A DNA stretch of 64,000 nucleotides from positions 496,001 through 560,000 of the forward strand of contig JAUPFP010000077.1 in NCBI GenBank assembly GCA_036925085.1, given 5' to 3'. How positions within the stretch are numbered: position 1 is the stretch's first letter; every line of letters starts with the position of its first letter. The position numbers were made by a program, and so were the translations under genes. Shown here one piece after another: positions 22,766 to 35,980 of the stretch. Below the pieces are notes generated by a model, which was not told the origin of the DNA, did not search any database, and saw only the letters and a program-made list of their open reading frames with translations. Origin of the DNA: Brachycybe producta (lineage: Eukaryota; Arthropoda; Diplopoda; Playtdesmida; Andrognathidae).

Positions 22766-23196
22766 GACTTCGACTTCGACTTCTTCGGCTTCGACTTCGA
22801 TTTCGACTTCGACTTTTCCGACTTCGAGTTCGACTTCTTCGACTTCGACTTCTTCGACATCGACTTCGACTTCTTCGACTTCGACTTCGACTTCTTCGAC
22901 TTCGACTTCTTCGACTTCGACTTCTTCGACTTCGACTTCTTCAACTTCAACTTCAACTTCAACTTTAACTTCAAATTCAAACTCAACTTCAACTTTAACT
23001 TCAACTTTAACTTCAACTTCAACTTTAACTTCAACTCCAATTTCAACTTCAACTTCAACTTCAATTTCAACTTCAACTTCATCGTCAACTTCAACTTCAA
23101 CTTCAATTTTAACTTCAACTTCAACTTCAACTTCAATTTCAACTTCAACTTTAACTTCAAACTCAACTTCAACTTTAACTTCAACTTCAACTTGAA
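22618..23196 (+). repeat. Direct-orientation partner of the inverted segment
   Basis: CATCATC tract, TTGAACTTGAACTTGG tag, TTCGAC block with TTCTTCGGC, TTTTCCGAC and GACATCGAC variants (22,730-22,940), then TTCAAC array to the rare CTTGAA unit at 23,191. Its reverse complement is at 18,590-19,168. Confidence 0.9.
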
Positions 23197-25960
23197 CTTC
23201 AACTTCAATTTTCTCTTCAACTTCAACTTCAACTTCAACTTCAGCTTCAATTTTGTCTTCAACTTAAACTTCAACTTTAAATTCTCTTTCAACTTCAAAT
23301 GCAACTTCAGTTTCAACTTCCACTTGAACTTCAATTTCAACTTCAAATTCAATTTCAACTTTAACTTCGACTTCGACTTCGACTTTAACTTCAACTTCAA
23401 CTTCATCTTCAACTTCAACTTCAATTTCAACTTCAAATTCAATTTCAACTTTAACTTCAATTTTAACTTCAACTTCAACTTCAACTTCAACTTCAACTTC
23501 AACTTCAACTTCAACTTCAACTTCAATTTCAACATCAAATTCAATTTCAACTTCAACTTCAACTTCAACTTCAACTCCAATTCTAAATTCAACTTCAACT
23601 TCAACTTTAACTTCAACTTCAACTTTAACTTCAACTCCAATTTCAACTTCAACTTCAACTTCAATTTCAACTTCAACTTCATCGTCAACTTCAACTTCAA
23701 CTTCAATTTTAACTTCAACTTCAACTTCAACTTCAATTTCAACTTCAACTTTAACTTCAAACTCAACTTCAACTTTAACTTCAACTTCAACTTCAACTTC
23801 AGCTTCAATTTTGTCTTCAACTTAAACTTCAACTTTAAATTCTCTTTCAACTTCAAATGCAACTTCAGTTTCAACTTCCACTTGAACTTCAACTTCAACT
23901 TCAATTTCAACTTCAACTTCAACTTTAACTTCAACTTCAAACTCAACTTCAACTTTAACTTCAACTTCAATTTTGAGTTCAACTTTAGCTTCGACTTTGA
24001 CTTTGACTTCGACTTCATCTTCAATTTCAACTTCAACTTTGAATTCGACTTCATCTTCAATTTCATCTTCAACTTCGACTTTGACTTTGACTTTGACTCT
24101 GACTTGAATTTCAACTTCAACTTCAACTCCAACTTCAACTTCAACTCTGAATTCGACTTCAACTTTAAATTCAACTTCAAATTCAACTTCAAATTCAACT
24201 TCAAATTCAACTTCAAATTCAACTTCAAATTCAACTTCAAATTCAACTTCAAATTCAACTTCAAATTTAACTTCAAATTCAACTTCAAATTCAACGTCAA
24301 ATTCAACTTCAAATTCAAATTCAATTTTTTCTTCAACTTCAACTTTAGCCTCAACTTCCATTTCAACTTCAACTTTGAATTTGACTTCAACTTCAACTTC
24401 AACTTCAACTTCAACTTCAAATTCAACTTCAACTTCAAATTCAACTTCAACTTCAACTTCAACTTCAACTTCAACTTTAACTTCAAATTCAAACTCAACT
24501 TCAACTTTAACTTCAACTTTAACTTCAACTTCAACTTTAACTTCAACTCCAATTTCAACTTCAACTTCAACTTCAATTTCAACTTCAACTTCATCGTCAA
24601 CTTCAACTTCAACTTCAATTTTAACTTCAACTTCAACTTCAACTTCAATTTCAACTTCAACTTTAACTTCAAACTCAACTTCAACTTTAACTTCAACTTC
24701 AACTTCAACTTCAACTTCAACTTCAATTTTCTCTTCAACTTCAACTTCAACTTCAACTTCAGCTTCAATTTTGTCTTCAACTTAAACTTCAACTTTAAAT
24801 TCTCTTTCAACTTCAAATGCAACTTCAGTTTCAACTTCCACTTGAACTTCAATTTCAACTTCAAATTCAATTTCAACTTTAACTTCGACTTCGACTTCGA
24901 CTTCGACTTTAACTTCAACTTCAACTTCATCTTCAACTTCAACTTCAATTTCAACTTCAAATTCAATTTCAACTTTAACTTCAATTTCAACTTCAACTTC
25001 AACTTCAACTTCAACTTCAACTTCAACTTCAATTTTCTCTTCAACTTCAACTTCAACTTCAATTTCAACTTCAACTTCAACTTTAACTTCAACTTCAAAC
25101 TCAACTTCAACTTTAACTTCAACTTCAACTTCAACTTCAATTTTGAGTTCAACTTTAGCTTCGACTTTGACTTCAACTTCAACTTCAACTTCAATTCCAA
25201 CTTCAAACTCAACTTCAACTTTAAATTCAACTGCAATTTCAACTTCAACTTTGAATTCGACTTCATCTTCAATTTCAACTTCAACTTTAACTTCAATTTC
25301 AACTTCAACTTCAACTTCAACTTCAACTTCAACTTCAATTTCAACTTCAAATTCAATTTCAACTTCAACTTCAACTTCAACTTCAACTCCAATTTTAAAT
25401 TCTACTTCAAATTCAACTTCAATTTTGTGTTCAACTTCAACTTCAACTTCAATTTCAACTTCAACTTCAACTTTAACTTCAACTTCAAACTCAACTTCAA
25501 CTTTAACTTCAACTTCAACTTCAACTTCAATTTTGAGTTCAACTTTAGCTTCGACTTTGACTTTGACTTCGACTTCATCTTCAATTTCAACTTCAACTTT
25601 GAATTCGACTTCATCTTCAATTTCAACTTCAACTTCAACTTCAATTTCAACTTCAACTTCAACTTCAACTTCAATTCCAACTTCAAATTCAACTTCAACT
25701 TTAACTTCTGCAACTTCAACTTAAACTTCAATTTCAACTTCAACTTCAACTTCAACTTCATCTTCAACTTCAACTTCAACTTCAATTTCAACTTCAACTT
25801 CAACTTCACCATCAACTTCAACTTCAACTTCAACTTCAACTTCAACTTCAACTTCAACTTTAACTTTAACTTTAACTTTAACTTCAACTGCAACTTTAAC
25901 TTCAACTGCAACTTCAACTTCAACTGCAACTTCAACTTCAACTTCATTTTCAACTTCAAC
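22940..25960 (+). repeat. CpG-poor satellite, mixed higher-order tags
   Basis: TTCAAC array with TTTAAC, TTCAAT, TTCAAA and TTCATC variants. Recurrent tags are TTTTGTCTTCAACTTAAAC followed by AATTCTCTTTCAAC (about 23,250, 23,810, 24,770), TTTTGAGTTCAACTTTAGC (about 23,970, 25,140, 25,530) and GACTTTGACTTTGACTTTG (about 24,070). They show several interleaved repeats of about 0.4-1.2 kb. No CpG-dense block is present. Confidence 0.8.
24168..24325 (+). repeat. 12-bp array AACTTCAAATTC
   Basis: About a dozen 12-bp units in which TTCAAC and TTCAAA alternate, with single TTTAAC and AACGTC variants. The array leads into the tag CAATTTTTTCTTC and TTTAGCCTC. Confidence 0.85.
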
Positions 25961-26970
25961 TTCAATTTCAACTTCAACTTCAACTTCGTTTTTAACTTCA
26001 AATTCAATTTCAACTTCAACTTTAACTTCAACTTCAATTTCAACTTCAACTTTGAATTCGAATTCATCTTCAATTTCAACTTCAACTTCAACTTCAACTT
26101 CAACTTCACCATCAACTTCAACTTCAACTTCAACTTCAACTTCAACTTCAACTTCAACTTCAACTTCAACTTCAACTTCAACTTTAACTTTAACTTTAAC
26201 TTTAACTTCAACTGCAACTTTAACTTCAACTGCAACTTCAACTTCAACTGCAACTTCAACTTCAACTTCATTTTCAACTTCAACTTCAATTTCAACTTCA
26301 ACTTCAACTTCGTTTTCAACTTCAAATTCAATTTCAACTTCAACTTTAACTTCAACTTCAATTTCAACTTCAACTTTGAATTCGAATTCATCTTCAATTT
26401 CAACTTCAACTTTAACTTCAACTTCAACTTCAATTTCAACTTCAACTTCAACTTCAACTTCAATTCCAACTTCAAATTCAACTTCAACTTTAACTTCTGC
26501 AACTTCAACTTCAACTTCAATTTCAACTTCAACTTCAACTTCAACTTCATCTTCAACTTCAACTTCAACTTCAATTTCAACTTCAACTTCAACTTCACCA
26601 TCAACTTCAACTTCAACTTCAACTTCAACTTCAACTTCAACTTCAGCTTCAATTTTGTCTTCAACTTAAACTTCAACTTTAAATTCTCTTTCAACTTTAA
26701 ATGCAACTTCAGTTTCAACTTCCACTTGAACTTCAACTTGAACTTCAACTTGAACTTGAACTTCAATTTCAACTTCAAATTCAATTTCAACTTTAACTTC
26801 GACTTCGACTTTAACTTCAACTTCAACGTCATCTTCAACTTCAACTTCAATTTCAACTTCAACTTTAACTTCAATTTCAACTTCAACTTCAACTTCAACT
26901 TCAACCTAAACTTCAACTTCAACTTCAATTTCAACTTCAAATTCAATTTCAATTTTAACTTCAATTTCAA
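25960..26970 (+). repeat. 1.02-kb tandem duplication, copy A
   Basis: Matches about 26,990-27,993 with an offset of 1,029 bp at the left (CTTCGTTTTT at 25,984 and 27,013) and 1,023 bp further right (TCAACTTAAA at 26,661 and 27,684). One hexamer was therefore lost between the tags. It contains TTTAAC runs, TGCAAC units, TTTGAATTCGAATTC twice and a CACCATC unit. Confidence 0.85.
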
Positions 26971-26989
26971 CTTCAACTTCAACTTCAAC

Positions 26990-27993
26990 TTCAATTTCAA
27001 CTTCAACTTCAACTTCGTTTTTAACTTCAAATTCAATTTCAACTTCAACTTTAACTTCAACTTCAATTTCAACTTCAACTTTGAATTCGAATTCATCTTC
27101 AATTTCAACTTCAACTTCAACTTCAACTTCAACTTCACCATCAACTTCAACTTCAACTTCAACTTCAACTTCAACTTCAACTTCAACTTCAACTTCAACT
27201 TCAACTTTAACTTTAACTTTAACTTTAACTTCAACTGCAACTTTAACTTCAACTGCAACTTCAACTTCAACTGCAACTTCAACTTCAACTTCATTTTCAA
27301 CTTCAACTTCAATTTCAACTTCAACTTCAACTTCGTTTTCAACTTCAAATTCAATTTCAACTTCAACTTTAACTTCAACTTCAATTTCAACTTCAACTTT
27401 GAATTCGAATTCATCTTCAATTTCAACTTCAACTTTAACTTCAACTTCAACTTCAATTTCAACTTCAACTTCAACTTCAACTTCAATTCCAACTTCAAAT
27501 TCAACTTCAACTTTAACTTCTGCAACTTCAACTTCAACTTCAATTTCAACTTCAACTTCAACTTCAACTTCATCTTCAACTTCAACTTCAACTTCAATTT
27601 CAACTTCAACTTCAACTTCACCATCAACTTCAACTTCAACTTCAACTTCAACTTCAACTTCAACTTCAGCTTCAATTTTGTCTTCAACTTAAACTTCAAC
27701 TTTAAATTCTCTTTCAACTTTAAATGCAACTTCAGTTTCAACTTCCACTTGAACTTCAACTTGAACTTCAACTTGAACTTGAACTTCAATTTCAACTTCA
27801 AATTCAATTTCAACTTTAACTTCGACTTCGACTTTAACTTCAACTTCAACGTCATCTTCAACTTCAACTTCAATTTCAACTTCAACTTTAACTTCAATTT
27901 CAACTTCAACTTCAACTTCAACTTCAACCTAAACTTCAACTTCAACTTCAATTTCAACTTCAAATTCAATTTCAATTTTAACTTCAATTTCAA
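26990..27993 (+). repeat. 1.02-kb tandem duplication, copy B
   Basis: Second copy of 25,960-26,970. It ends where the array switches to TTTTGTCTTCAACTTAAACC at about 27,994, whereas copy A continues into plain TTCAAC. Confidence 0.85.
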
Positions 27994-29600
27994 CTTCATT
28001 TTGTCTTCAACTTAAACCTCAACTTTAAATTCTCATTCAACTTGAACTTCAACTTTAACTTCAACTTCATTTTCAACTTCAACTTCAATTTCAACTTCAA
28101 CTTCAACTTCAATTTTGTGTTCAACTTCAACTTCAATTTTGTGTTCATCTTCAACTTCGACTTTGACTTTGACTCTGACTTAAATTTCAACTTCAACTTC
28201 AACTTCAATTTCAACTTCAACTTCAACTTCAATTTCAATTTCATTTTCAACTTCAACTTCAACTTCAACTTCAACTTCAACTTCAACTTCAACTTCAACT
28301 TCAACTTCAACTTTAACTTTAACTTTAACTTCAACTGCAACTTTAACTTCAACTGCAACTTCAACTTCAACTGCAACTTCAACTTCAACTGCAACTTCAA
28401 CTTCAACTTCATTTTCAACTTCAACTTCAACTTCGTTTTCAACTTCAACTTCAATTTCAACTTCAACTTTAACTTCAACTTCAATTTCAACTTCAACTTT
28501 GAATTCGAATTCATGTTCAATTTCAACTTCAACTTCAACTTCAATTTCAACTTCAACTTCAACTTTAACTTTAACTTTAACTTTAACTTCAACTGCAACT
28601 TTAACTTCAACTGCAACTTCAACTTCAACTGCAACTTCAACTTCAACTGCAACTTCAACTTCAACTTCATTTTCAACTTCAACTTCAACTTCGTTTTCAA
28701 CTTCAACTTCAATTTCAACTTCAAATTCAATTTCAACTTTAATTTCAATTTCAACTTCAACTTCAACTTCAACTTCAATTTTAAATTCAACTTCAACTTC
28801 AATTTTGTGTTCAATTTCAACTTCAACTCCAACTTCAACTTCAACTCTGAATTCGACTTCAACTTCAAATTCAACTTCAAATTCAAATTCAATTTTTTCT
28901 TCAACTTCAACTTTAGCCTCAACTTCCATTTCAACTTCAACTTTGAATTTGACTTCAACTTCAACTTCAACTTCAACTTCAAATTCAACTTCAACTTCAA
29001 ATTCAACTTCAACTTCAACTTCAACTTCAACTTCAACTTTAACTTCAACTCAAATTCAACTTCAACTTCAACTTCAATTTCAACTTCAACTTCATCGTCA
29101 ACTTCAACTTCAACTTCAATTTTAACTTCAACTTCAACTTCAACTTCAATTTCAACTTCAACTTTAACTTCAAACTCAACTTCAACTTTAACTTCAACTT
29201 CAACTTCAACTTCAACTTCAACTTCAATTTTCTCTTCAACTTCAACTTCAACTTCAACTTCAGCTTCAATTTTGTCTTCAACTTAAACTTCAACTTTAAA
29301 TTCTCTTTCAAATTCAAATGCAACTTCAGTTTCAACTTCCACCTGAACTTCAATTTCAACTTCAAATTCAATTTCAACTTTAACTTCGACTTCGACTTCG
29401 ACTTTCACTTCAACTTCAACTTCATCTTCAACTTCAACTTCAATTTCAACTTCAAATTCAATTTCAACTTTAACTTCAATTTCAACTTCAACTTCAACTT
29501 CAACTTCAACTTCAACTTCAACTTCAACTTCAACTTCAATTTCAACTTCAAATTCAATTTCAACTTCAACTTCAACTTCAACTTCAACTCCAATTTTAAA
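27994..29600 (+). repeat. CpG-poor satellite with TTTAAC/TGCAAC repeat pair
   Basis: TTCAAC array with a short duplication: a TTTAAC run followed by four spaced TGCAAC units and CTTCGTTTTCAAC occurs at about 28,310-28,445 and again at 28,560-28,700. The tag GACTTTGACTCTGAC is near 28,160 and CAATTTTTTCTTC near 28,890. A register slip (CAACTCAAATTC) lies near 29,045. Confidence 0.8.
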
Positions 29601-32600
29601 TTCAACTTCAACTTCAACTTCAATTTTGTGTTCAACTTCAACTTCAACTTCAATTTCAACTTCAACTTCAACTTTAACTTCAACTTCAAACTCAACTTCA
29701 ACTTTAACTTCAACTTCAACTTCAACTTCAATTTTGAGTTCAACTTTAGCTTAGACTTTGACTTCGACTTCGACTTCATCTTCAATTTCAACTTCAACTT
29801 TGAATTCGACTTCATCTTCAATTTCAACTTCAACTTCAACTTCAATTTCAACTTCAACTTCAACTTCAACTTCAATTCCAACTTCAAACTCAACTTCAAC
29901 TTTAAATTCAACTGCAATTTCAACTTCAACTTCAACTTCAACTTCAATTCCAACTTCAAATTCAACTTCAACTTTAACTTCTGCAACTTCAACTTCAACT
30001 TCAATTTCAACTTCAACTTCAACTTCAACTTCATCTTCAACTTCAACTTCAACTTCAATTTAGACTTCAACTTCAACTTCACCATCAACTTCAAATTCAA
30101 CTTCAACTTCAAATTCAACTTCAACTTCAAATTCAACTTCAACTTCAAATTCAACTTCAACTTCAAATTCAACTTCAACTTCAAATTCAACTTCACCTTC
30201 AACTTCAACTTCAACTTCAATTTTCTCTTCAACTTCAACTTCAACTTCAACTTCAGCTTCAATTTTGTCTTCAACTTAAACTTCAACTTTAAATTCTCTT
30301 TCAACTTCAATTGCAACTTCAGTTTCAACTTCCACTTGAACTTCAACTTCAACTTCAACTTGAACTTGGACTTCAATTTCAACTTCAAATTCAATTTCAA
30401 CTTTAACTTCGACTTCGACTTTAACTTCAACTTCAACTTCATCTTCAACTTCAACTTCAAATTCAACTTCAACTTCAAATTCAACTTCACCTTCAACTTC
30501 AACTTCAACTTCAATTTTCTCTTCAACTTCAACTTCAACTTCAACTTCAGCTTCAATTTTGTCTTCAACTTAAACTTCAACTTTAAATTCTTATTCAACT
30601 TCAAATGCAACTTCAGTTTCAACTTCCACTTGAACTTCAACTTCAACTTCAACTTCAACTTGAACTTCAATTTCAACTTCAAATTCAATTTCAACTTTAA
30701 CTTCGACTTCGACTTTAACTTCAACTTCAACTTCATCTTCAACTTCAACTTCAATTTCAACTTCAAATTTAACTTCAATTTCAACTTCAACTTCAACTTC
30801 AACTTCAACTTCAACTTCAACTTCACCATCAACTTCAAATTCAACTTCAACTTCAAATTCAACTTCAACTTCAAATTCAACTTCACCTTCAACTTCAACT
30901 TTAACTTCATTTTTCTCTTCAACTTCAACTTCAACTTCAACTTCAGCTTCAATTTTGTCTTCAACTTAAACTTCAACTTTAAATTCTTATTCAACTTCAA
31001 ATGCAACTTCAGTTTCAACTTCCACTTGAACTTCAACTTCAACTTCAACTTGAACTTGAACTTCAATTTCAACTTCAAATTCAATTTCAACTTTAACTTC
31101 GACTTCGACTTTAACTTCAACTTCAACTTCATCTTCAACTTCAACTTCAATTTCAACTTCAAATTTAACTTCAATTTCAACTTCAACTTCAACTTCAACT
31201 TCAACTTCAACTTCAACATCAACTTCAATTTCAACTTCAAATTCAATTTCAACTTTAACTTCAATTTCAACTTCAACTTAAACTCCAACTTCAACTTCAA
31301 CTCTGAATTCGACTTCAACTTCAACTTCAACTTCAATTCCAACTTCAAACTCAACTTCAACTTTAACTTCTGCAACTTCAACTTCAACTTCAACTTCAAC
31401 TTCACCTTCAACTTCAACTTCAACTTCAACTTCAACTTCAACTTCAACTTCAACTTCAACTTCAACTTCAACTTCAACTTCAAATTCAACTTCAACTTTA
31501 ACTTCAAATTCAAACTCAACTTCAACTTTAACTTCAACTTCAACTTTAACTTCAACTCAAATTTCAACTTCAACTGCAACTTCAATTTCAACTTCAACTT
31601 CATCGTCAACTTCAACTTCAACTTCAACTCCAATTTCAACTTCAACTTTAACTTCAACTTCAAACTCAACTTCAACTTTAACTTCAACTGCAACTTCAAC
31701 TTCAACTTCAACTTCAACTTCAACTTCAATTTCAACTTCAACTTCAACTTCAACTTCACCTTCACCTTCACCTTCACCTTCAACTTCAACTTCAACTTCA
31801 ACTTCAACTTCAACTTCAACTTCAACTTCAACTTTAACTTTAACTTTAACTTCAATTTCAACTTCAACTTCACCTTCACCTTCACCTTCACCTTCAACTT
31901 CAACTTCAACTTCAACTTCAACTTCAACTTCAACTTCAACTTCAACTTCAACTTCAATTTCAACTTCAATTTCAACTTCACCTTCACCTTCACCTTCACC
32001 TTCAACTTCAACTTCAACTTCAACTTCAACTTCAACTTCAATTTCAACTTCAACTTCAACTTCAACTTCAATTTCAACTTCAACTTCAACTTCAACTACA
32101 ACTTCAACTTCAACTCTGAATTCGACTTCAACTTCAAATTCAACTTCAAATTCAACTTCAAATTCAACTTCAAATTTAACTTCAACTTTAACTTCAACTT
32201 CGATTCTGACTTCAACTTCGACTCCATCTCAACTTCAACTTCAACTTCAACTTCAACTTCAAATTCAACTTCAACTTTAACTTCAAATTCAATTTCAACT
32301 TCAACTTCATCGTCAACTTCAACTTTAACTTCAACTCCAATTTCAACTTCAACTTCAACTTCAAACTTCAACTTTAACTTCAACTTCAAACTCAACTTCA
32401 ACTTTAACTTCAACTGCAACTTCAACTTCAACTTCAACTTCAACTTCAACTTCAATTTCAACTTCAACTTCAACTTCAACTTCACCTTCACCTTCACCTT
32501 CACCTTCAACTTCAACTTCAACTTCAACTTCAACTTCAACTTCAACTTCAACTTCAATTTCAACTTCAACTTCAACTTCACCTTCACCTTCACCTTCACC

Positions 32601-32830
32601 TTCAACTTCAACTTCAACTTCAACTTCAACTTCAATTTTAACTTCAACTTCAACTTCAACTTCAACTTCAACTTCAACTTCAACTTCACCTTCACCATCA
32701 CCTTCAACTTCAACTCCAATTTCAACTTCATCTTTAACTTCAACTTCAACATCATCTTCAACTTCAACTTCATCTTCAACATCATCTTCATCTTCAACTT
32801 CATCTTCAACATCATCTTCATCTTCAAATT
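29600..32830 (+). repeat. CpG-poor satellite with CACCATC and TTCACC clusters
   Basis: The TTCAAC array contains three spaced copies of a module with a CACCATCAACTTC tag or its TTCACC derivative and the tag TTTTGTCTTCAACTTAAAC (about 30,260, 30,560, 30,955). After 31,270 the composition changes to include TTCACC clusters of about 4 units (31,755-31,785, 31,868-31,897, 31,978-32,007, then near 32,480, 32,580 and 32,690), ending in a CATCATC tract before 32,820. Confidence 0.8.
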
Positions 32831-32835
32831 GAACT

Positions 32836-32925
32836 TGAACTTGGACTTCGACTTAGACTTCGACTTCGACTTCGACTTCGACTTCGACTTCGACTTCGAC
32901 TTCGACTTCGACTTCGACTTCAAAT
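32836..32925 (+). repeat. Short CpG-dense TTCGAC run
   Basis: About 14 TTCGAC units follow the TTGAACTTGAACTTGG tag; one unit reads TTAGAC. It is the only CpG-dense stretch between 22.95 and 36.0 kb. Confidence 0.85.
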
Positions 32926-35900
32926 TCAAACTCAACTTCAACTTTAACTTTAACTTCAACTTTAACTTCAACTTCAACTTTAACTTCAACTCCTATTTCA
33001 ACTTCAACTTCAACTTCAATTTCAACTTCAACTTCATCGTCAACTTCAACTTCAACTTCAATTTTAACTTCAACTTCAACTTCAACTTCAATTTCAACTT
33101 CAACTTTAACTTCAAACTCAACTTCAACTTTAACTTCAACTTCAACTTCAACTTCAATTTTCTCTTCAACTTCAACTTCAACTTCAACTTCAGCTTCAAT
33201 TTTGTCTTCAACTTAAACTTCAACTTTAAATTCTCTTTCAACTTCAAATGCAACTTCAGTTTCAACTTCCACTTGAACTTCAATTTCAACTTCAAATTCA
33301 ATTTCAACTTTAACTTCGACTTCGACTTCGACTTTAACTTCAACTTCAACTTCATCTTCAACTTCAACTTCAATTTCAACTTCAAATTCAATTTCAACTT
33401 TAACTTCAATTTCAACTTCAACTTCAACTTCAACTTCAACTTCAACTTCAACTTCAACTTCAACTTCAACTTCAACTTCAACTTCAATTTCAACTTCAAC
33501 TTCAATTTCAACTTCAACTTCAACTTCAACTTCAACTCCAATTTTAAATTCAACTTCAATTTCAACTTCAATTTTGTGTTCAACTTCAATTTCAACTTCA
33601 AATTCAATTTCAACTTTAACTTCGACTTCGAATTCGACTTTAACTTCAACTTCAACTTCAACTTCAACTTCAATTCCAACTTCAAATTCAACTTCAACTT
33701 TAACTTCTGCAACTTCAACTTCAACTTCAATTTCAACTTCAACTTCAACTTCATCTTCAACTTCAACTTCAACTTCAACTTCAACTTCACCATCAACTTC
33801 AAATTCAACTTCAACTTCAAATTCAACTTCAACTTCAAATTCAACTTCACCTTCAACTTCAACTTTAACTTCATTTTTCTCTTCAACTTCAACTTCAACT
33901 TCAACTTCAGCTTCAATTTTGTCTTCAACATAAACTTCAACTTTAAATTCTCTTTCAACTTTAAATGCAACTTCAGTTTCAACTTCCACTTGAACTTCAA
34001 CTTTAACTTCAACTTGAACTTGAACTTCAATTTCAACTTCAAATTCAATTTCAACTTTAACTTCGACTTCGAATTTAACTTCAACTTCAACTTCATCTTC
34101 AATTTCAACTTCAATTTCAACTTCAAATTTAACTTCAATTTCAACTTCAACTTCAACTTCAACTTCAACTTCAACTTCAACATCAACTTCAATTTCAACT
34201 TCAAATTCAATTTCAACTTTAACTTCAATTTCAACTTCAACTTAAACTCCAACTTCAACTTCAACTCTGAATTCGACTTCAACTTCAAATTCAACTTCAA
34301 ATTCAACTTCAAATTTAACTTCAACTTTAACTTCAACTTCGATTCTGACTTCAACTTCGACTCCATCTCAACTTCAACTTCAACTTCAATTCCAACTTCA
34401 AACTCAACTTCAACTTTAACTTCTGCAACTTCAACTTCAACTTCAACTTCAACTTCACCTTCAACTTCAACTTCAACTTCAACTTCAACTTCAACTTCAA
34501 CTTCAACTTCAACTTCAACTTCAACTTCAACTTCAACTTCAACTTCAAATTCAACTTCAACTTTAACTTCAAATTCAAACTCAACTTCAACTTTAACTTC
34601 AACTTCAACTTTAACTTCATCGTCAACTTCAACTTCAATTTCAACTTCAACTTCAACTTCAACTCCAATTTCAACTTCAACTTTAACTTCAACTTCAAAC
34701 TCAACTTCAACTTTAACTTCAACTGCAACTTCAACTTCAACTTCAACTTCAACTTCAACTTCAATTTCAACTTCAACTTCAACTTCAACTTCACCTTCAC
34801 CTTCACCTTCACCTTCACCTTCAACTTCAACTTCAACTTCAACTTCAACTTCAACTTCAACTTCAACTTCAACTTCAACTTTAACTTTAACTTTAACTTT
34901 AACTTTAACTTCAACTTCAACTTCACCTTCACCTTCACCTTCACCTTCACCTTCAACTTCAACTTCAACTTCAACTTCAACTTCAACTTCAACTTCAACT
35001 TCAACTTCAATTTCAACTTCAATTTCAACTTCACCTTCACCTTCACCTTCACCTTCAACTTCAACTTCAACTTCAACTTCAACTTCAACTTCAATTTCAA
35101 CTTCAACTTCAACTTCAAATTCAATTTCAACTTCAACTTCAACTTCAACTCCAACTTCAACTTCAACTCTGAATTCGACTTCAACTTCAAATTCAACTTC
35201 AAATTCAACTTCAAATTCAACTTCAAATTTAACTTCAACTTTAACTTCAACTTCGATTCTGACTTCAACTTCGACTCCATCTCAACTTCAACTTCAACTT
35301 CAACTTCAACTTCAAATTCAACTTCAACTTTAACTTCAAATTCAAACTCAACTTCAACTTTAACTTCAACTTCAACTTTAACTTCAACTCCAATTTCAAC
35401 TTCAACTTCAACTTCAACTTCAACTTTAATTTCAACTTCAAACTCAACTTCAACTTTAACTTCAACTGCAACTTCAACTTCAACTTCAACTTCAACTTCA
35501 ACTTCAACTTCAATTTCAACTTCAACTTCAACTTTAACTTCACCTTCACCTTCACCTTCAACTTCAACTTCAACTTCAACTTCAACTTCAACTTCAACTT
35601 CAACTTCAATTTCAACTTCAACTTCAACTTCACCTTCACCTTCACCTTCACCTTCAACTTCAACTTCAACTTCAACTTCAACTTCAACTTCAATTTTAAC
35701 TTCAACTTCAACTTCAATTTCAACTTCAACTTCAACTTCAACTTCAACTTCAACTTCAACTTCACCTTCACCTTCACCTTCAACTTCAACTCCAATTTCA
35801 ACTTCAACTTCAACTTCACCTTCACCTTCACCTTCACCTTCACCTTCACCTTCAACTTCAACTTCAACTTCAACTTCAACTTCAACTTCAATTTTAACTT

Positions 35901-35980
35901 CAACTTCAACTTCAATTTCAACTTCAACTTCAACTTCATCTTCATCTTCAACTTCATCTTCAACATCATCTTCATCTTCA
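32926..35980 (+). repeat. CpG-poor satellite with TTCACC clusters and slip tags
   Basis: TTCAAC array with the TTTTGTCTTCAAC tag near 33,200 and 33,920, TTTGTGTTCAAC near 33,575, and the register-slip tag GACTCCATCTCAAC near 34,360 and 35,275. TTCACC clusters of 3-6 units lie near 34,795, 34,925, 35,035, 35,545, 35,630, 35,765 and 35,820. It ends in a CATCATC tract that precedes the next CpG-dense block. Confidence 0.8.
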
